Source: CAUJGQ01 sp042408665 (lineage in GTDB: Bacteria; Chloroflexota; Dehalococcoidia; CAUJGQ01). Taken from it: a DNA stretch of 64,000 nt. The position numbers and the translations under genes were made by a program. The notes under the pieces are model-generated. The model did no database searches. It was not told the origin of the DNA and worked only from the letters and a program-made list of their open reading frames with translations. Of this stretch, positions 19,660 to 28,249 are shown in pieces (position 1 is the first letter of the stretch; each line of letters begins with the position of its first letter). The DNA lies in the NCBI GenBank assembly GCA_042408665.1, contig JBHOQW010000106.1, forward strand, positions 1 to 64,000. Direction: 5' to 3'.

Positions 19660-20613
19660 TTAGCCGATCGCCAGCCGCAGCGCGCCGGTAGCCAGCAGGT
19701 TGAGCAACGACAGCGGCAGCAGCACCTTCCAGCCAAAGCCCATCAACTGGTCGTAGCGGGGGCGGGGCAGGGACGCGCGCAGCAGGATGAACAGGACGAT
19801 GAACACCGCGGCCTTGAGGGCAAACCACATCACGCCCGGCAGCACCGGACCTAACCAGCCGCCGAAGAACAGCACCGTGATCAAGGACGAAATCAGCGTG
19901 ATGCCGGCGTACTCCCCCACGAAGAACATGCCGAACTTCATCGCCGAATATTCGACGTGGAAGCCGGCGATCAGTTCGCTCTCCGCCTCCGGCAGGTCGA
20001 AGGGCAAACGGCGCGTCTCGGCGGTGCCGGCGATCAGGAACACGGCAAGGCCGACCGCCTGCGGGATGCAGTACCACATCCGCCGCTGCGCCTCCACGAT
20101 CTCGCGCAGGCTGAACGAGCCGGCCAGCATCACCACCCCGGCCAGCGACAGGCCCATGAACACCTCGTAGCTGATCATCTGCGCGGCGGACCGCATGCCG
20201 CCGAGCAGGGCGTACTTGTTGTTGGAGGCCCACGCCCCCAGCAACACGCTGTACACACCTAGCGAGGACATGGCCAGAAAGAAGAGTAGACCGATGTTGA
20301 GGTCTACCACCTGAATGTTGGGGGCGAAGGGGATGACCGCGAAGGACAGGAGCACGGTGACCATGATCACCGCCGGCGCCAGCGTGAACACCACCCGGTC
20401 GGCGAAGGGCGGTACCCAGTCCTCCTTGGCGAACAGCTTGATGGCGTCGGCCAGCGGCTGCAGCAGGCCGAACGGGCCCACTCGGTTGGGGCCGTAGCGG
20501 TCCTGCCACAGGGCCAGCAGCCGTCGCTCCACCCAGATGAGAATCGCGGCGACGTTCAACACCACGAACAGCACGCCCGCCACGGTCAGGAGCGACCGGA
20601 GCGTCTCGTTCAC
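19660..20613 (-). CDS. nuoH: NADH-quinone oxidoreductase subunit H
   Basis: Membrane subunit forming the quinone chamber. 317 residues from GTG 20613, overlapping the nuoG stop by 4 bases. Eight or so helices; conserved ERRLLALWQDRYGPNRVGPFG near the N-terminus, KEDWVPPFAD and the loop RRLPFDLPEAESELIAGFHVEYS that contacts quinone are intact. Confidence 0.96.
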   Translation of the reverse strand: MNETLRSLLTVAGVLFVVLNVAAILIWVERRLLALWQDRYGPNRVGPFGLLQPLADAIKLFAKEDWVPPFADRVVFTLAPAVIMVTVLLSFAVIPFAPNIQVVDLNIGLLFFLAMSSLGVYSVLLGAWASNNKYALLGGMRSAAQMISYEVFMGLSLAGVVMLAGSFSLREIVEAQRRMWYCIPQAVGLAVFLIAGTAETRRLPFDLPEAESELIAGFHVEYSAMKFGMFFVGEYAGITLISSLITVLFFGGWLGPVLPGVMWFALKAAVFIVLFILLRASLPRPRYDQLMGFGWKVLLPLSLLNLLATGALRLAIG

Positions 20614-23342
20614 GGCGCCTCACCGCCTCCCTTGCCCGGCCGGCGCGGCGCGATGCGGCCCCACGCCGGCAGGGAGATCCCCTCCAAGCCGGGCAGCCCG
20701 ACGGGCAGCCCCGCCACACCGACAGGCAGACCCGGCATCAGGCGTACCGGCAGCGTATAGCCCGCCCCCTGAAGCTGGACCGTCGCGTCCGCGTCCTGCC
20801 TTACCCCCAGGCGTTCGGCGTCGACGGCGCTCAGGCCCAGATAGGGACGCGGCGCGCGCTCGGCGATGCCGGGCGACAGCATGCTGAGCGGCTCCGAGCC
20901 GAAGATATGGAAGACGGGCACCACCAGCCACTCGGCGGGACGCGGCCGGAACGGGGCCGGCACCCGCCCGAAGTACGGCGCCTGCGCGCCCGGGTCCGGC
21001 TCGATCAGCCGCCGGCCGGGATCGCCGCCGCGCAGCGGGCCGTCGACCTCCTCCTGGAACCGGTGCAGTGCTTGGTCGGAGTTCCAGCCCGGCGCCCAGA
21101 AGCGGGGGATGAGGGGCGCGGGTGGCTGCCCCTGGAACCCCTCCATTGAGAAGGCGAGGGGGGTATCGGGGTCGTCAGGCGGCTGCGGCTCATGCACGGT
21201 GAGGTGGGCGACGATCGCCGTCCGGCCGCTGAAGCGGGCGTGCTGACGGGCGATGCGCTGGCCGGCGATGCGGAAGCCCGCCGGCGGCGCGACCTCCGGT
21301 ACGACGCGGAAGGCGGGCAGCGCCGCGGCCATCGCCGCCACCACGTCGTCCAGGCTCTGCCAGGGCGCGTGCTCCCCCAGACCGGCGGTCGCCATCAGGT
21401 CGCGCAGCCACCGCCAGCTCTCCTGCACATCACCGCCGGGCACGAAGACCTGATAGAAGCGCTGGGCACGCCCCTCGTTGTTCACCAGTGTGCCGTCGCT
21501 CTCGGCGAAGGTGCCGGCGGGCAACACCACCTCCGCCTGGGCGGTGGTCGGGCTGGTCAGGTAATCGACGGCGATCACGTGGCGGGCGCCCTCGAGGATG
21601 GCGGTGGCGGTCTCGGCGTCGGCCCGCCGGTAGAGGTCGTCTTCCAGGACGATGACGGTCTCCGCGCCGCCTCCCTGCACCGCGGCGCGGGCCTCGCTCA
21701 GGCTGCCACCGCCCATCAACGCCAGGCCGAGGCTGTTGCAGTCGGGCACAACGTAGCACAGCGCCGCGTGCCGACCGCCGCGACACAGGGCCCAGGCCAC
21801 GTTGGCCGCCGCCTGCACCAAGGCCTCGCTGCCCAGGCTCACACCCGCCACCACCAGCGGGCGCTCCGCCTCCTGGAGGGCGCCCGCAACGGCGCCGGCC
21901 AGATCGCGCTGCTCCTCAGACAGGTCAGACACGAACGGCGCCGCGCCGTCGAGCGCGTGCGCAACGGCGAAGCCAAGGCGCGCCAGGTCGTCGGGTGCCG
22001 CGCGGTCGGTCTGCACGGCCAGGTCATCCAGGTCAGTGGGATAGGGCGTGGCGATGAACAGGGGCCCGTTCTGGTCCTGGATCAGCTCCCGCGCCGCGGC
22101 GTCGTTCCACTCCGGGATGCCCATGCGCTGCACCATCTGCATCGGCCGGCGGCGCACGGACTGGCGCAGAGCGAGCGCCAACCGCGGTGCCGTGTTCGTC
22201 ACGTCCTCACCCAGCACGAGCACGGCGTCGCACTGCTCCACGTCGTGGAGGGACGGGGCGCGGGCCGGGCCCGCGCGCAGGGCCGCGAGCACGGTAGCAA
22301 GCAGGCGGTGCTCAGCGTCCGACACGCCCAGGTAGAAGCGCTCCGGCCCAACGAGGGTGCGCAGGGCGAAGTTCGCTTCCAGCGAGGCGCGGGGCGAGCC
22401 GATTCCGATGGCCCGCCCATCGGCCACCAGGGCAGCCGCGCGTCGCAGGGCCTCCTCCTTGCCGACGGGCTCCAGCCGCTCCTCCCGACGAGCAAGGGGC
22501 CAACGGATCCGTCGCTCGCTGTTCACGAACTCGTAGCCGTAGCGGCCGCGGTCGCAGAGGAAGTAGCGGTTGACGGCGCCGTTGTAGCGGTTGCGGATGC
22601 GGCGCAGTTCGCCGTACCGCTCGCCCGGGATGGTGTTGCAGCCCAGCCCGCAGTGGATGCAGATGGACGGAGCGGTTTGCAGGTCCCACTTGCGTGTGTA
22701 GCGCTGCGCCAGCGTCCGGTCGTCGAACACGCCGGTGGGGCAGACCTCCACCAAGTTGCCGCTGAAGGGGCTCTCCAAGGGGCCGTCCTCCTTGCGACCG
22801 AAGTAGACGTGGTCGCGGATGCCGTGGGCATCGAAGTCGCGTCCGCCGGCGTAGTCGCGGTAAAAACGGACGCAGCGGTAGCACTGGATGCAGCGGTTCA
22901 TCTCGTGCGTGAGGAAGGGGCCAAGGTCCTGATTACGCCACGTGCGCTTGGTGCCGCCGTAGCGGCGGTAGACGTGACCCGTCATGACGGTCATATCCTG
23001 CAAGTGGCACTCGCTTCCCTCATCGCAGACCGGGCAGTCGTGCGGGTGGCTGAGCATCAGCCACTCGATCACGCTGGCCCGAAAGGCACGCGCCTCCGGG
23101 TCCTCGACGGCGATGCGCGTGCCGTCCGTGGCGGGCGTCATGCAGGCCATCACGATGCGGCCGCGGGTGTCCTGCGCGTCGCGAAACTGCTTGACGGCGC
23201 ACTGGCGGCAGGCGCCCACCGAGCCCATGGCCGGGTGCCAGCAGAAGAAGGGCAGGTTGAGGCCGAGCGACAGGCAGGCGTGCAGCAGGTTGGTGCCGTC
23301 GCTCACCTCATAGGACCGGCCGTCGACGATGATCGTGGCCAT
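20610..23342 (-). CDS. nuoG: NADH-quinone oxidoreductase subunit G (with N7 cluster)
   Basis: Large iron-sulfur subunit of the peripheral arm, 910 residues. N-terminal 2Fe-2S ligands C34, C45, C48, C67; the His-Cys3 4Fe-4S site H99, C103, C106, C112; a further 4Fe-4S site in CIQCYRC with a distal CPTG cysteine. Then CIHCGLGC plus a downstream cysteine (FLCDRGR), which are the ligands of the extra cluster N7 found in E. coli/Thermus-type NuoG but lost in mitochondria. The C-terminal half is the molybdopterin-oxidoreductase-like fold without cofactor motifs. ATG 23342, 3 bases after nuoF. Confidence 0.96.
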   Translation of the reverse strand: MATIIVDGRSYEVSDGTNLLHACLSLGLNLPFFCWHPAMGSVGACRQCAVKQFRDAQDTRGRIVMACMTPATDGTRIAVEDPEARAFRASVIEWLMLSHPHDCPVCDEGSECHLQDMTVMTGHVYRRYGGTKRTWRNQDLGPFLTHEMNRCIQCYRCVRFYRDYAGGRDFDAHGIRDHVYFGRKEDGPLESPFSGNLVEVCPTGVFDDRTLAQRYTRKWDLQTAPSICIHCGLGCNTIPGERYGELRRIRNRYNGAVNRYFLCDRGRYGYEFVNSERRIRWPLARREERLEPVGKEEALRRAAALVADGRAIGIGSPRASLEANFALRTLVGPERFYLGVSDAEHRLLATVLAALRAGPARAPSLHDVEQCDAVLVLGEDVTNTAPRLALALRQSVRRRPMQMVQRMGIPEWNDAAARELIQDQNGPLFIATPYPTDLDDLAVQTDRAAPDDLARLGFAVAHALDGAAPFVSDLSEEQRDLAGAVAGALQEAERPLVVAGVSLGSEALVQAAANVAWALCRGGRHAALCYVVPDCNSLGLALMGGGSLSEARAAVQGGGAETVIVLEDDLYRRADAETATAILEGARHVIAVDYLTSPTTAQAEVVLPAGTFAESDGTLVNNEGRAQRFYQVFVPGGDVQESWRWLRDLMATAGLGEHAPWQSLDDVVAAMAAALPAFRVVPEVAPPAGFRIAGQRIARQHARFSGRTAIVAHLTVHEPQPPDDPDTPLAFSMEGFQGQPPAPLIPRFWAPGWNSDQALHRFQEEVDGPLRGGDPGRRLIEPDPGAQAPYFGRVPAPFRPRPAEWLVVPVFHIFGSEPLSMLSPGIAERAPRPYLGLSAVDAERLGVRQDADATVQLQGAGYTLPVRLMPGLPVGVAGLPVGLPGLEGISLPAWGRIAPRRPGKGGGEAP

Positions 23343-23345
23343 CGC

Positions 23346-24626
23346 CTATCTCCATGGACAGCGCCGCTCGCGGATATGGCGCTTGAAGTCCTCGCGGAAG
23401 TACCTGAGCGCGCTCTGCAACGGTTCCGCGGCACCCGGCGCGAGGGCGCAGAAGGTGTTGCCCGGCCCCAGCAGCCGGGCGTGCGCCTCCAACCGCTCCA
23501 GGTCCGCGGGCGCACCCCGGCCCGCCTCAAGGTCCGCCAGGATGCGCTCCACCCAGCGCAGGCCGGCCCAGCAGGGGGTGCACCAACCGCACGACTCCTG
23601 GGCGAAGAAGCGCTCTAGGTTGTGCACCATGCCGACCGGGCAGGTCTGGTCGTCCAGCACGATCATGGTGCCGGTGCCCAGGCGGCTGCCGGCTCGCTGC
23701 ACGGAGTCGAAATCCATCGGCACGTCCAGGTGCTCCGCGACGAGGAAATCGGTGGAGGCGCCGCCCGGCAGCAGGCCGCGCAAGCGCACCCCGTCGCGCA
23801 TCCCGCCGGCGTGCTCTTCCAGGATCTCCCGGATCGTGGTGCCCATGGGTAGCTCCCACAGGCCAGGGCGCCGCACCTTCCCGCTCACCCCGTACAGCTT
23901 CGTGCCGCCGTCGCTGCTGTGGCTCAGCCCCTTGTACCAGTCCACCCCATGGGTCACGATGTGCGGGACGTTGCACAGGGTTTCGACGTTGTTGACGATG
24001 GTGGGCTTGCCCCACAGGCCGCTGACCTGCGGATAGGGCGGCCGCGCACGCGGGTTGGCGCGCTTGCCTTCCAGGGCGTTGAGGAGCGCGGTCTCCTCGC
24101 CGCAGATGTAGCGACCGACGCTCGGGTGTAGGTACAGCTCGAAGTCGTAGCCGGAGCCGAGAATGTCGCGGCCCAGGTAGCCGCCCGCGTACGCCTCGGA
24201 CAGCGCCCGCCGCAGGCGCCGCGCCGCCAGGGTGTACTCGCCGCGCAGGAAGATGTAGCCCACCTCGGCCTGGATGGCGTAGGCGGCGACGATCATCCCC
24301 TCGATCACCTGGTGCGGGTCGCCCTCCAAAAGCAGCCGGTCCTTGAACGTGCCGGGCTCCATCTCGTCGGCGTTGGCCACCAGGTACTTCGGCCGGGGGG
24401 CGTCCGCACCCATCGGCACGAAGCCCCATTTCAGGCCGGTGTTGAAGCCGGCGCCGCCACGGCCGCGCAGATTGGCGTCTCGGACCGTAGCCTGCACGTC
24501 CTGGGGTGTCATCTCACGCAGCGCCTTGCGGACCGCCTCGTAGCCGCCCGCCCGTTCGTACTCGCGCAGGTCCGGCGGCTCACGCCCCGGCCGGATCCGC
24601 CCCGCCAGCGGCTGGTCGTTCGGCAT
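23346..24626 (-). CDS. nuoF: NADH-quinone oxidoreductase subunit F
   Basis: NADH-oxidising flavoprotein: binds NADH and FMN and carries cluster N3. 426 residues, normal size. Canonical motifs: LRGRGGAGFNTGLKW, VANADEMEPGTFKDR, RYICGEETALLNALEG, GKPTIVNNVETL and the cluster site ESCGWCTPC with a distal cysteine in NTFCAL. Six bases after nuoE; contrasts with the divergent copy at 11677-13038. Confidence 0.97.
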   Translation of the reverse strand: MPNDQPLAGRIRPGREPPDLREYERAGGYEAVRKALREMTPQDVQATVRDANLRGRGGAGFNTGLKWGFVPMGADAPRPKYLVANADEMEPGTFKDRLLLEGDPHQVIEGMIVAAYAIQAEVGYIFLRGEYTLAARRLRRALSEAYAGGYLGRDILGSGYDFELYLHPSVGRYICGEETALLNALEGKRANPRARPPYPQVSGLWGKPTIVNNVETLCNVPHIVTHGVDWYKGLSHSSDGGTKLYGVSGKVRRPGLWELPMGTTIREILEEHAGGMRDGVRLRGLLPGGASTDFLVAEHLDVPMDFDSVQRAGSRLGTGTMIVLDDQTCPVGMVHNLERFFAQESCGWCTPCWAGLRWVERILADLEAGRGAPADLERLEAHARLLGPGNTFCALAPGAAEPLQSALRYFREDFKRHIRERRCPWR

Positions 24627-24632
24627 GGCTGC

Positions 24633-25100
24633 CTACGCGTACCTCCCCAGGATGTCCTCGAGCTTCCCCTCGGCCAGGAGGTCTCCATGCAGGTCCTCGT
24701 CCACCATCATCACCGGGGCCTGGTCGCAGGCCCCCAGGCAGACGATGGGCAGGAGGGTGAAACGCCCGTCGGGGGTAGTAGCGCCGAAGTCGATGCCCAG
24801 GTGACCCGTGAGCCGCTCGTGCACCCGCTCGTATCCCATGATCCAGCAGCTCACGCTGTCGCAGAGCAGGATCACATGCCGCCCGACGGGCTGCCGGAAG
24901 ATGAGGTTATAAAACGTGGCCACGCCCTCCAGCTCGTGCGGCGTCATTCCCAGGAACGCGGCGATGTCCTGGAGCGCCTCGTCGGAGAGCCAGCCGCGGT
25001 GGCGCTGGACGATCCGCATCGCGTCGATGCAGACGGCCCGCCGGGTGGCGTAGCGCGGCAGCTCCTCCTCGATCTCCCGCCGTTCTTCCTCGGTCAGCAT
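24633..25100 (-). CDS. nuoE: NADH-quinone oxidoreductase subunit E
   Basis: Thioredoxin-fold 2Fe-2S subunit (cluster N1a) that docks on NuoF. 155 residues; helical N-terminal domain followed by the cluster ligands in LCDSVSCWIMG and VCLGACDQAPVMMVDED. ATG 25100 with a 21-base gap after nuoCD. Confidence 0.96.
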   Translation of the reverse strand: MLTEEERREIEEELPRYATRRAVCIDAMRIVQRHRGWLSDEALQDIAAFLGMTPHELEGVATFYNLIFRQPVGRHVILLCDSVSCWIMGYERVHERLTGHLGIDFGATTPDGRFTLLPIVCLGACDQAPVMMVDEDLHGDLLAEGKLEDILGRYA

Positions 25101-25121
25101 CGCCCTGGCCCGCCCTCCCCC

Positions 25122-26924
25122 TCACCGATCGCAGTCGCCCAGCACGTAGTCCATGCTGCCCAGGATGGCCAGCAGGTCGGGGACCAGCAGGCCACGGCTG
25201 ATGAGCGGCAGCGTCTGCAGGTGCGCGAACGACGGCGTGCGGATGCGGACGCGGTACGGGATCGTGCCGCCGTCGCTGATCAGGTAGTAGGTGTTGTTGC
25301 CCTTCGTCCCCTCGACACCGACCGCCGCCTCACCGGGCGGGATCACCGGCCCGTAGCTCACGTTAAGGAAGTGGGTGATCAGCGTTTCAATGTCGTGCAT
25401 GGTGCGCTCTTTCAGCGGCGGCGTGGTCAGCGGATGGGTGGACTTGTACGGCCCGCCCGGCATGTGGTCCACACACTGGCGGATGATGCGCAGGCTCTGG
25501 CGCATCTCCTCGACGCGGACGAGGGCGCGGTCGTAGCAATCGCCGTGCGTCGCCGTCGGCACCTCGAAGTCGAACTGGTCGTAGCCGCCGTACGGCCGCT
25601 GCTTGCGCCAGTCCCAGCGGAAGCCGCAGGCGCGCAGGTTGGGGCCGGTGACGCCCCACTCGATGGCTTGGTCGAGGCTGTAAACACCGATGCCCTTGGT
25701 GCGCGCCTGGAACAGGCGGTTCTTCAGCACGATGTCGTCATACTCGCGCAGGCGTCGCGGCAGGTACTCGAGGACATCGCGCACCAGGCTGTCCCAGCCC
25801 TCGGGCAGGTCCATCGCCACCCCGCCGATGCGGAACCAGGAAGGATGCATGCGGAAGCCGCAGATCGCCTCGATGATGGAGAGCACCTTTTCGCGGTCCT
25901 CAAAGGTGTAAAACACCGTGGAAAGCTGCCCCACGTCCTGGGCGTAGGTGCCGTACCACACCAGGTGGCTGTAGATGCGGAACAGCTCGGCTAGCATGAT
26001 GCGGATCACCTTCGCCCGGTCCGGCACCTCGATGCCGGCCAGCGTCTCCACGGCCAGGACGTACGGGAAGTTATTCATCACGCCGCCCAGGTAATCGACC
26101 CGGTCGGTGTACGGGATGTAGGTGTGCCAGGACTGGCGCTCGCCCATCTTCTCGGCGCCGCGGTGGTGGTAGCCGATATCGGGCACCGCGTCCACGATCT
26201 GCTCGCCGTCGAGCTGGAGCACGATGCGGAAGGGGCCGTGGGTGCCCGGGTGCTGCGGGCCGAGGTTGAGGAACATGAAGTCCGTGTCCTCGCCCTGCCG
26301 CTGCATCCCCCATTCTTCGGGCCGGAACGCCAGCGACTCCAGTTCCTCGGCCAGCTCCTCCGGTGACAGCCAGTTGCCGCCGAACTCGGTGGCGCGAGCG
26401 GGGTGGTCTTTGCGCAGGGGATGGCCCTGCCAGTTCGGCGGCATCAGGATGCGGGTCAGGTGCGGGTGCCCCTCGAACCGGATGCCGAACATGTCCCACA
26501 CTTCGCGCTCGTACCAGTTGGCGGCCGGCCAGATGTCCGTGATGCTGCGCAGGGCGGCCCGCTCGCCTTTGAGGGCGACCTTGAGGCGCACGTCCGCGTT
26601 GCGCTCGTACGAGAGCAGATGATAGACGACGGTGAAGTCGCCGTCCGGTTGGCCCTGGCGGTTGGCGCGCACGCGCTCGTCGATGGCGGTGAGGTCGTAG
26701 AGGGTGCGATAGGGGCGCTCCGCCTCCTGCTTGAGGTAGCGCAGCACATCACGTACCCGCTCGACCGGCACCCACAGCGTGGGGATGCCATCACGCGTGG
26801 GCTGGACGGTGAAGCTCTCCGGCCCGAACCGGCGCTCCAGCTCGGGGACGATGCCAGAGGGGTCATCCATCGGTCGCGTCTCCCCGGCGCGAGCCGGGGC
26901 TGAGGGTGGTGCTCGGTCAGACAT
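25122..26924 (-). CDS. nuoCD: NADH-quinone oxidoreductase fused subunits C and D
   Basis: Single 600-residue protein. The NuoC domain (about 20-185) holds ITDIWPAANWYEREVWDMFGI and ILMPPNWQGHPLRKD. The NuoD domain (about 215-600) begins at FLNLGPQHPGTHGPFR and ends RGLLVPDLLAILGSMDYVLGDCDR, the usual NuoD C-terminus that lines the quinone site. A C-D fusion is the enterobacterial arrangement and is not universal in Chloroflexota. The start overlaps the nuoB stop by 8 bases. An internal methionine at residue 19 is an alternative start. Confidence 0.96.
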   Translation of the reverse strand: MSDRAPPSAPARAGETRPMDDPSGIVPELERRFGPESFTVQPTRDGIPTLWVPVERVRDVLRYLKQEAERPYRTLYDLTAIDERVRANRQGQPDGDFTVVYHLLSYERNADVRLKVALKGERAALRSITDIWPAANWYEREVWDMFGIRFEGHPHLTRILMPPNWQGHPLRKDHPARATEFGGNWLSPEELAEELESLAFRPEEWGMQRQGEDTDFMFLNLGPQHPGTHGPFRIVLQLDGEQIVDAVPDIGYHHRGAEKMGERQSWHTYIPYTDRVDYLGGVMNNFPYVLAVETLAGIEVPDRAKVIRIMLAELFRIYSHLVWYGTYAQDVGQLSTVFYTFEDREKVLSIIEAICGFRMHPSWFRIGGVAMDLPEGWDSLVRDVLEYLPRRLREYDDIVLKNRLFQARTKGIGVYSLDQAIEWGVTGPNLRACGFRWDWRKQRPYGGYDQFDFEVPTATHGDCYDRALVRVEEMRQSLRIIRQCVDHMPGGPYKSTHPLTTPPLKERTMHDIETLITHFLNVSYGPVIPPGEAAVGVEGTKGNNTYYLISDGGTIPYRVRIRTPSFAHLQTLPLISRGLLVPDLLAILGSMDYVLGDCDR

Positions 26925-27567
26925 GGTCGGGCGGTCGGATTTCGGTCATTTTTCTGCGCTCGTCCCGTTTCAGGTCGCGCAGGGACGGCAGGGGCGGCCG
27001 TTCTATCCCCTGCGGACCGACGACCCAGCTCAGGGGCCGCTTCTCGCTGCCCACGGCGCGCTGCAGGAGGAGCAGGCCCTCCATGAGCATCTCGGGGCGC
27101 GGCGGGCAGCCCGGCACATAGACGTCCACCGGCAGGATCTTGTCCACGCCCTGGACGACGCTGTAGATGTCGTACATCCCGCCGGAGTTGGCGCACGAGC
27201 CCATCGAGATCACCCAGCGCGGCTCCATCATCTGCTCGTACAGCCGCCTGATCACCGGCGCCATGCGAATGAACACCGTGCCAGCGACCACCATCACGTC
27301 CGCCTCGCGCGGCGTACCGCGGATCACCTCGGCGCCGAACCGGGCCAGGTCAAACCGCGGGGTGATGGTCGTCGCCATCTCCACGTAGCAACAGGACAGG
27401 CCGAAGTTGAACGGCCACAGCGAGTTCTTGCGCCCCCAGGCCAGCAGGTCCTGTAGGCGGGACAGCAGCACGATGCGGCGCACCGCGTCCTCTGTGTCCT
27501 CCTCGGCCGCCCGCGCCCGCGTGGACGGCATCGACCTGCTCAGCCACCAGCGCATACCGAAAGCCAT
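26917..27567 (-). CDS. nuoB: NADH-quinone oxidoreductase subunit B
   Basis: Carries cluster N2, the final donor to quinone. 216 residues. Tandem cysteines C59-C60 in GLSCCYVEM, then the cysteines in MGSCANSGG and VPGCPPRPE complete the 4Fe-4S ligands. ATG 27567 preceded by AGGAGGG. Both the N-terminal 45 and C-terminal 35 residues are hydrophilic extensions around the conserved core. Confidence 0.96.
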   Translation of the reverse strand: MAFGMRWWLSRSMPSTRARAAEEDTEDAVRRIVLLSRLQDLLAWGRKNSLWPFNFGLSCCYVEMATTITPRFDLARFGAEVIRGTPREADVMVVAGTVFIRMAPVIRRLYEQMMEPRWVISMGSCANSGGMYDIYSVVQGVDKILPVDVYVPGCPPRPEMLMEGLLLLQRAVGSEKRPLSWVVGPQGIERPPLPSLRDLKRDERRKMTEIRPPDHV

Positions 27568-27572
27568 CCCTC

Positions 27573-27965
27573 CTATCGACGCCGGTCGCGGACGGGCCGT
27601 CCGCTCGTGCCCCAGTCGAGCGCCCCCAACCGCCAGAGGTAGAAGAGCGCCACGAGCAGCACCCCCATGAACACCAGCATGTCGATGTAGCCTGTCCAGC
27701 CGGCCGGGCGCAGCGCCACCGCCCAGGCGAGGATGAAGGCGGCTTCCAGGTCGAAGACAACGAAGAACATCGCCACCAGGTAGAACTTGGCGTTGAGCCG
27801 CAACCGGGCGGAGCCCGTCGGCACCATGCCCGATTCGTAGGGCTCACCTGTGGCCCGCTCGCGGTGGCGCTGGCCGAGGAGAAACGACGCCACCAGCATG
27901 CCGGCCACGACGACGAGCACCGCGGCGGCGTACACGACAAACGGCCAGAGCGGGCTACTTGGCAC
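27573..27965 (-). CDS. nuoA: NADH-quinone oxidoreductase subunit A
   Basis: Three-helix membrane subunit of complex I. I start it at the GTG at 27965 (VPSSPLWPFVVYAAA), which gives 130 residues, the family size. The frame stays open to an ATG at 28037 (154 residues) and beyond, so the start is uncertain and no ribosome site decides it. Helices at about 8-28, 62-82 and 92-112; the acidic loop GEPYESGMVPTG and FVVFDLEAAFILAWAVAL are diagnostic. First gene of the nuo operon. I see no clear promoter in the 285 bp upstream. Confidence 0.9.
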   Translation of the reverse strand: MPSSPLWPFVVYAAAVLVVVAGMLVASFLLGQRHRERATGEPYESGMVPTGSARLRLNAKFYLVAMFFVVFDLEAAFILAWAVALRPAGWTGYIDMLVFMGVLLVALFYLWRLGALDWGTSGRPVRDRRR

Positions 27966-28089
27966 GGTGGACACGTCCGGGCGGATTGCGAGGTCGATCT
28001 CCACCGAACAGGGACCCCGTCGCCCCGTCGATGCCATGGCAGGCGACACACCGTGTCGCGGCGGTACTCGCCCCGATGTACTGTCGCAC
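27955..28089 (-). CDS. Short open frame with haem-c motif (cytochrome c fragment or small protein), uncertain
   Basis: 45 codons from GTG 28089 to TAG 27957-27955, in a different frame from nuoA and ending inside the nuoA start region. The translation contains TRCVACHGIDGATG, a CxxCH haem-attachment motif with the glycine-rich follow-up common in class I cytochromes c. No signal peptide and no methionine axial ligand are visible, and a TGA stop lies five codons upstream of the GTG, so a complete cytochrome cannot be read. It may be the remnant of a gene upstream of nuoA or a chance frame. Confidence 0.3.
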   Translation of the reverse strand: MRQYIGASTAATRCVACHGIDGATGSLFGGDRPRNPPGRVHRAK

Positions 28090-28249
28090 ACCGGCGGCGT
28101 CCGAGGTTCAGCCGTTCGGGGGATGGTGGCAACGGCCGGCCGGGCGTACAGTGGGCGTTTGTGGACGGCCGGCACACAGATACCGCCCCGCCCGCTCCCA
28201 ACCGTGGGGCAGGCGGGGCGGCAGCGGACGCCGCCTGGCACGCCTTCGC

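Noticed and set aside
17974..19854. 626-codon plus-strand frame opposite nuoI-nuoL
   Set aside because: Runs through four well-supported genes in antisense and shows only the His/Gln/Gly-rich composition of GC-skewed shadow frames.
21192..23618. 808-codon open frame on the plus strand opposite nuoG
   Set aside because: It is the GC-rich antisense of a confirmed gene; the translation is His/Arg/Gln/Gly-rich with no family motif and no ribosome site.
24312..25994. 560-codon plus-strand frame opposite nuoCD-nuoF
   Set aside because: Antisense to three confirmed complex I genes; no recognisable domain.
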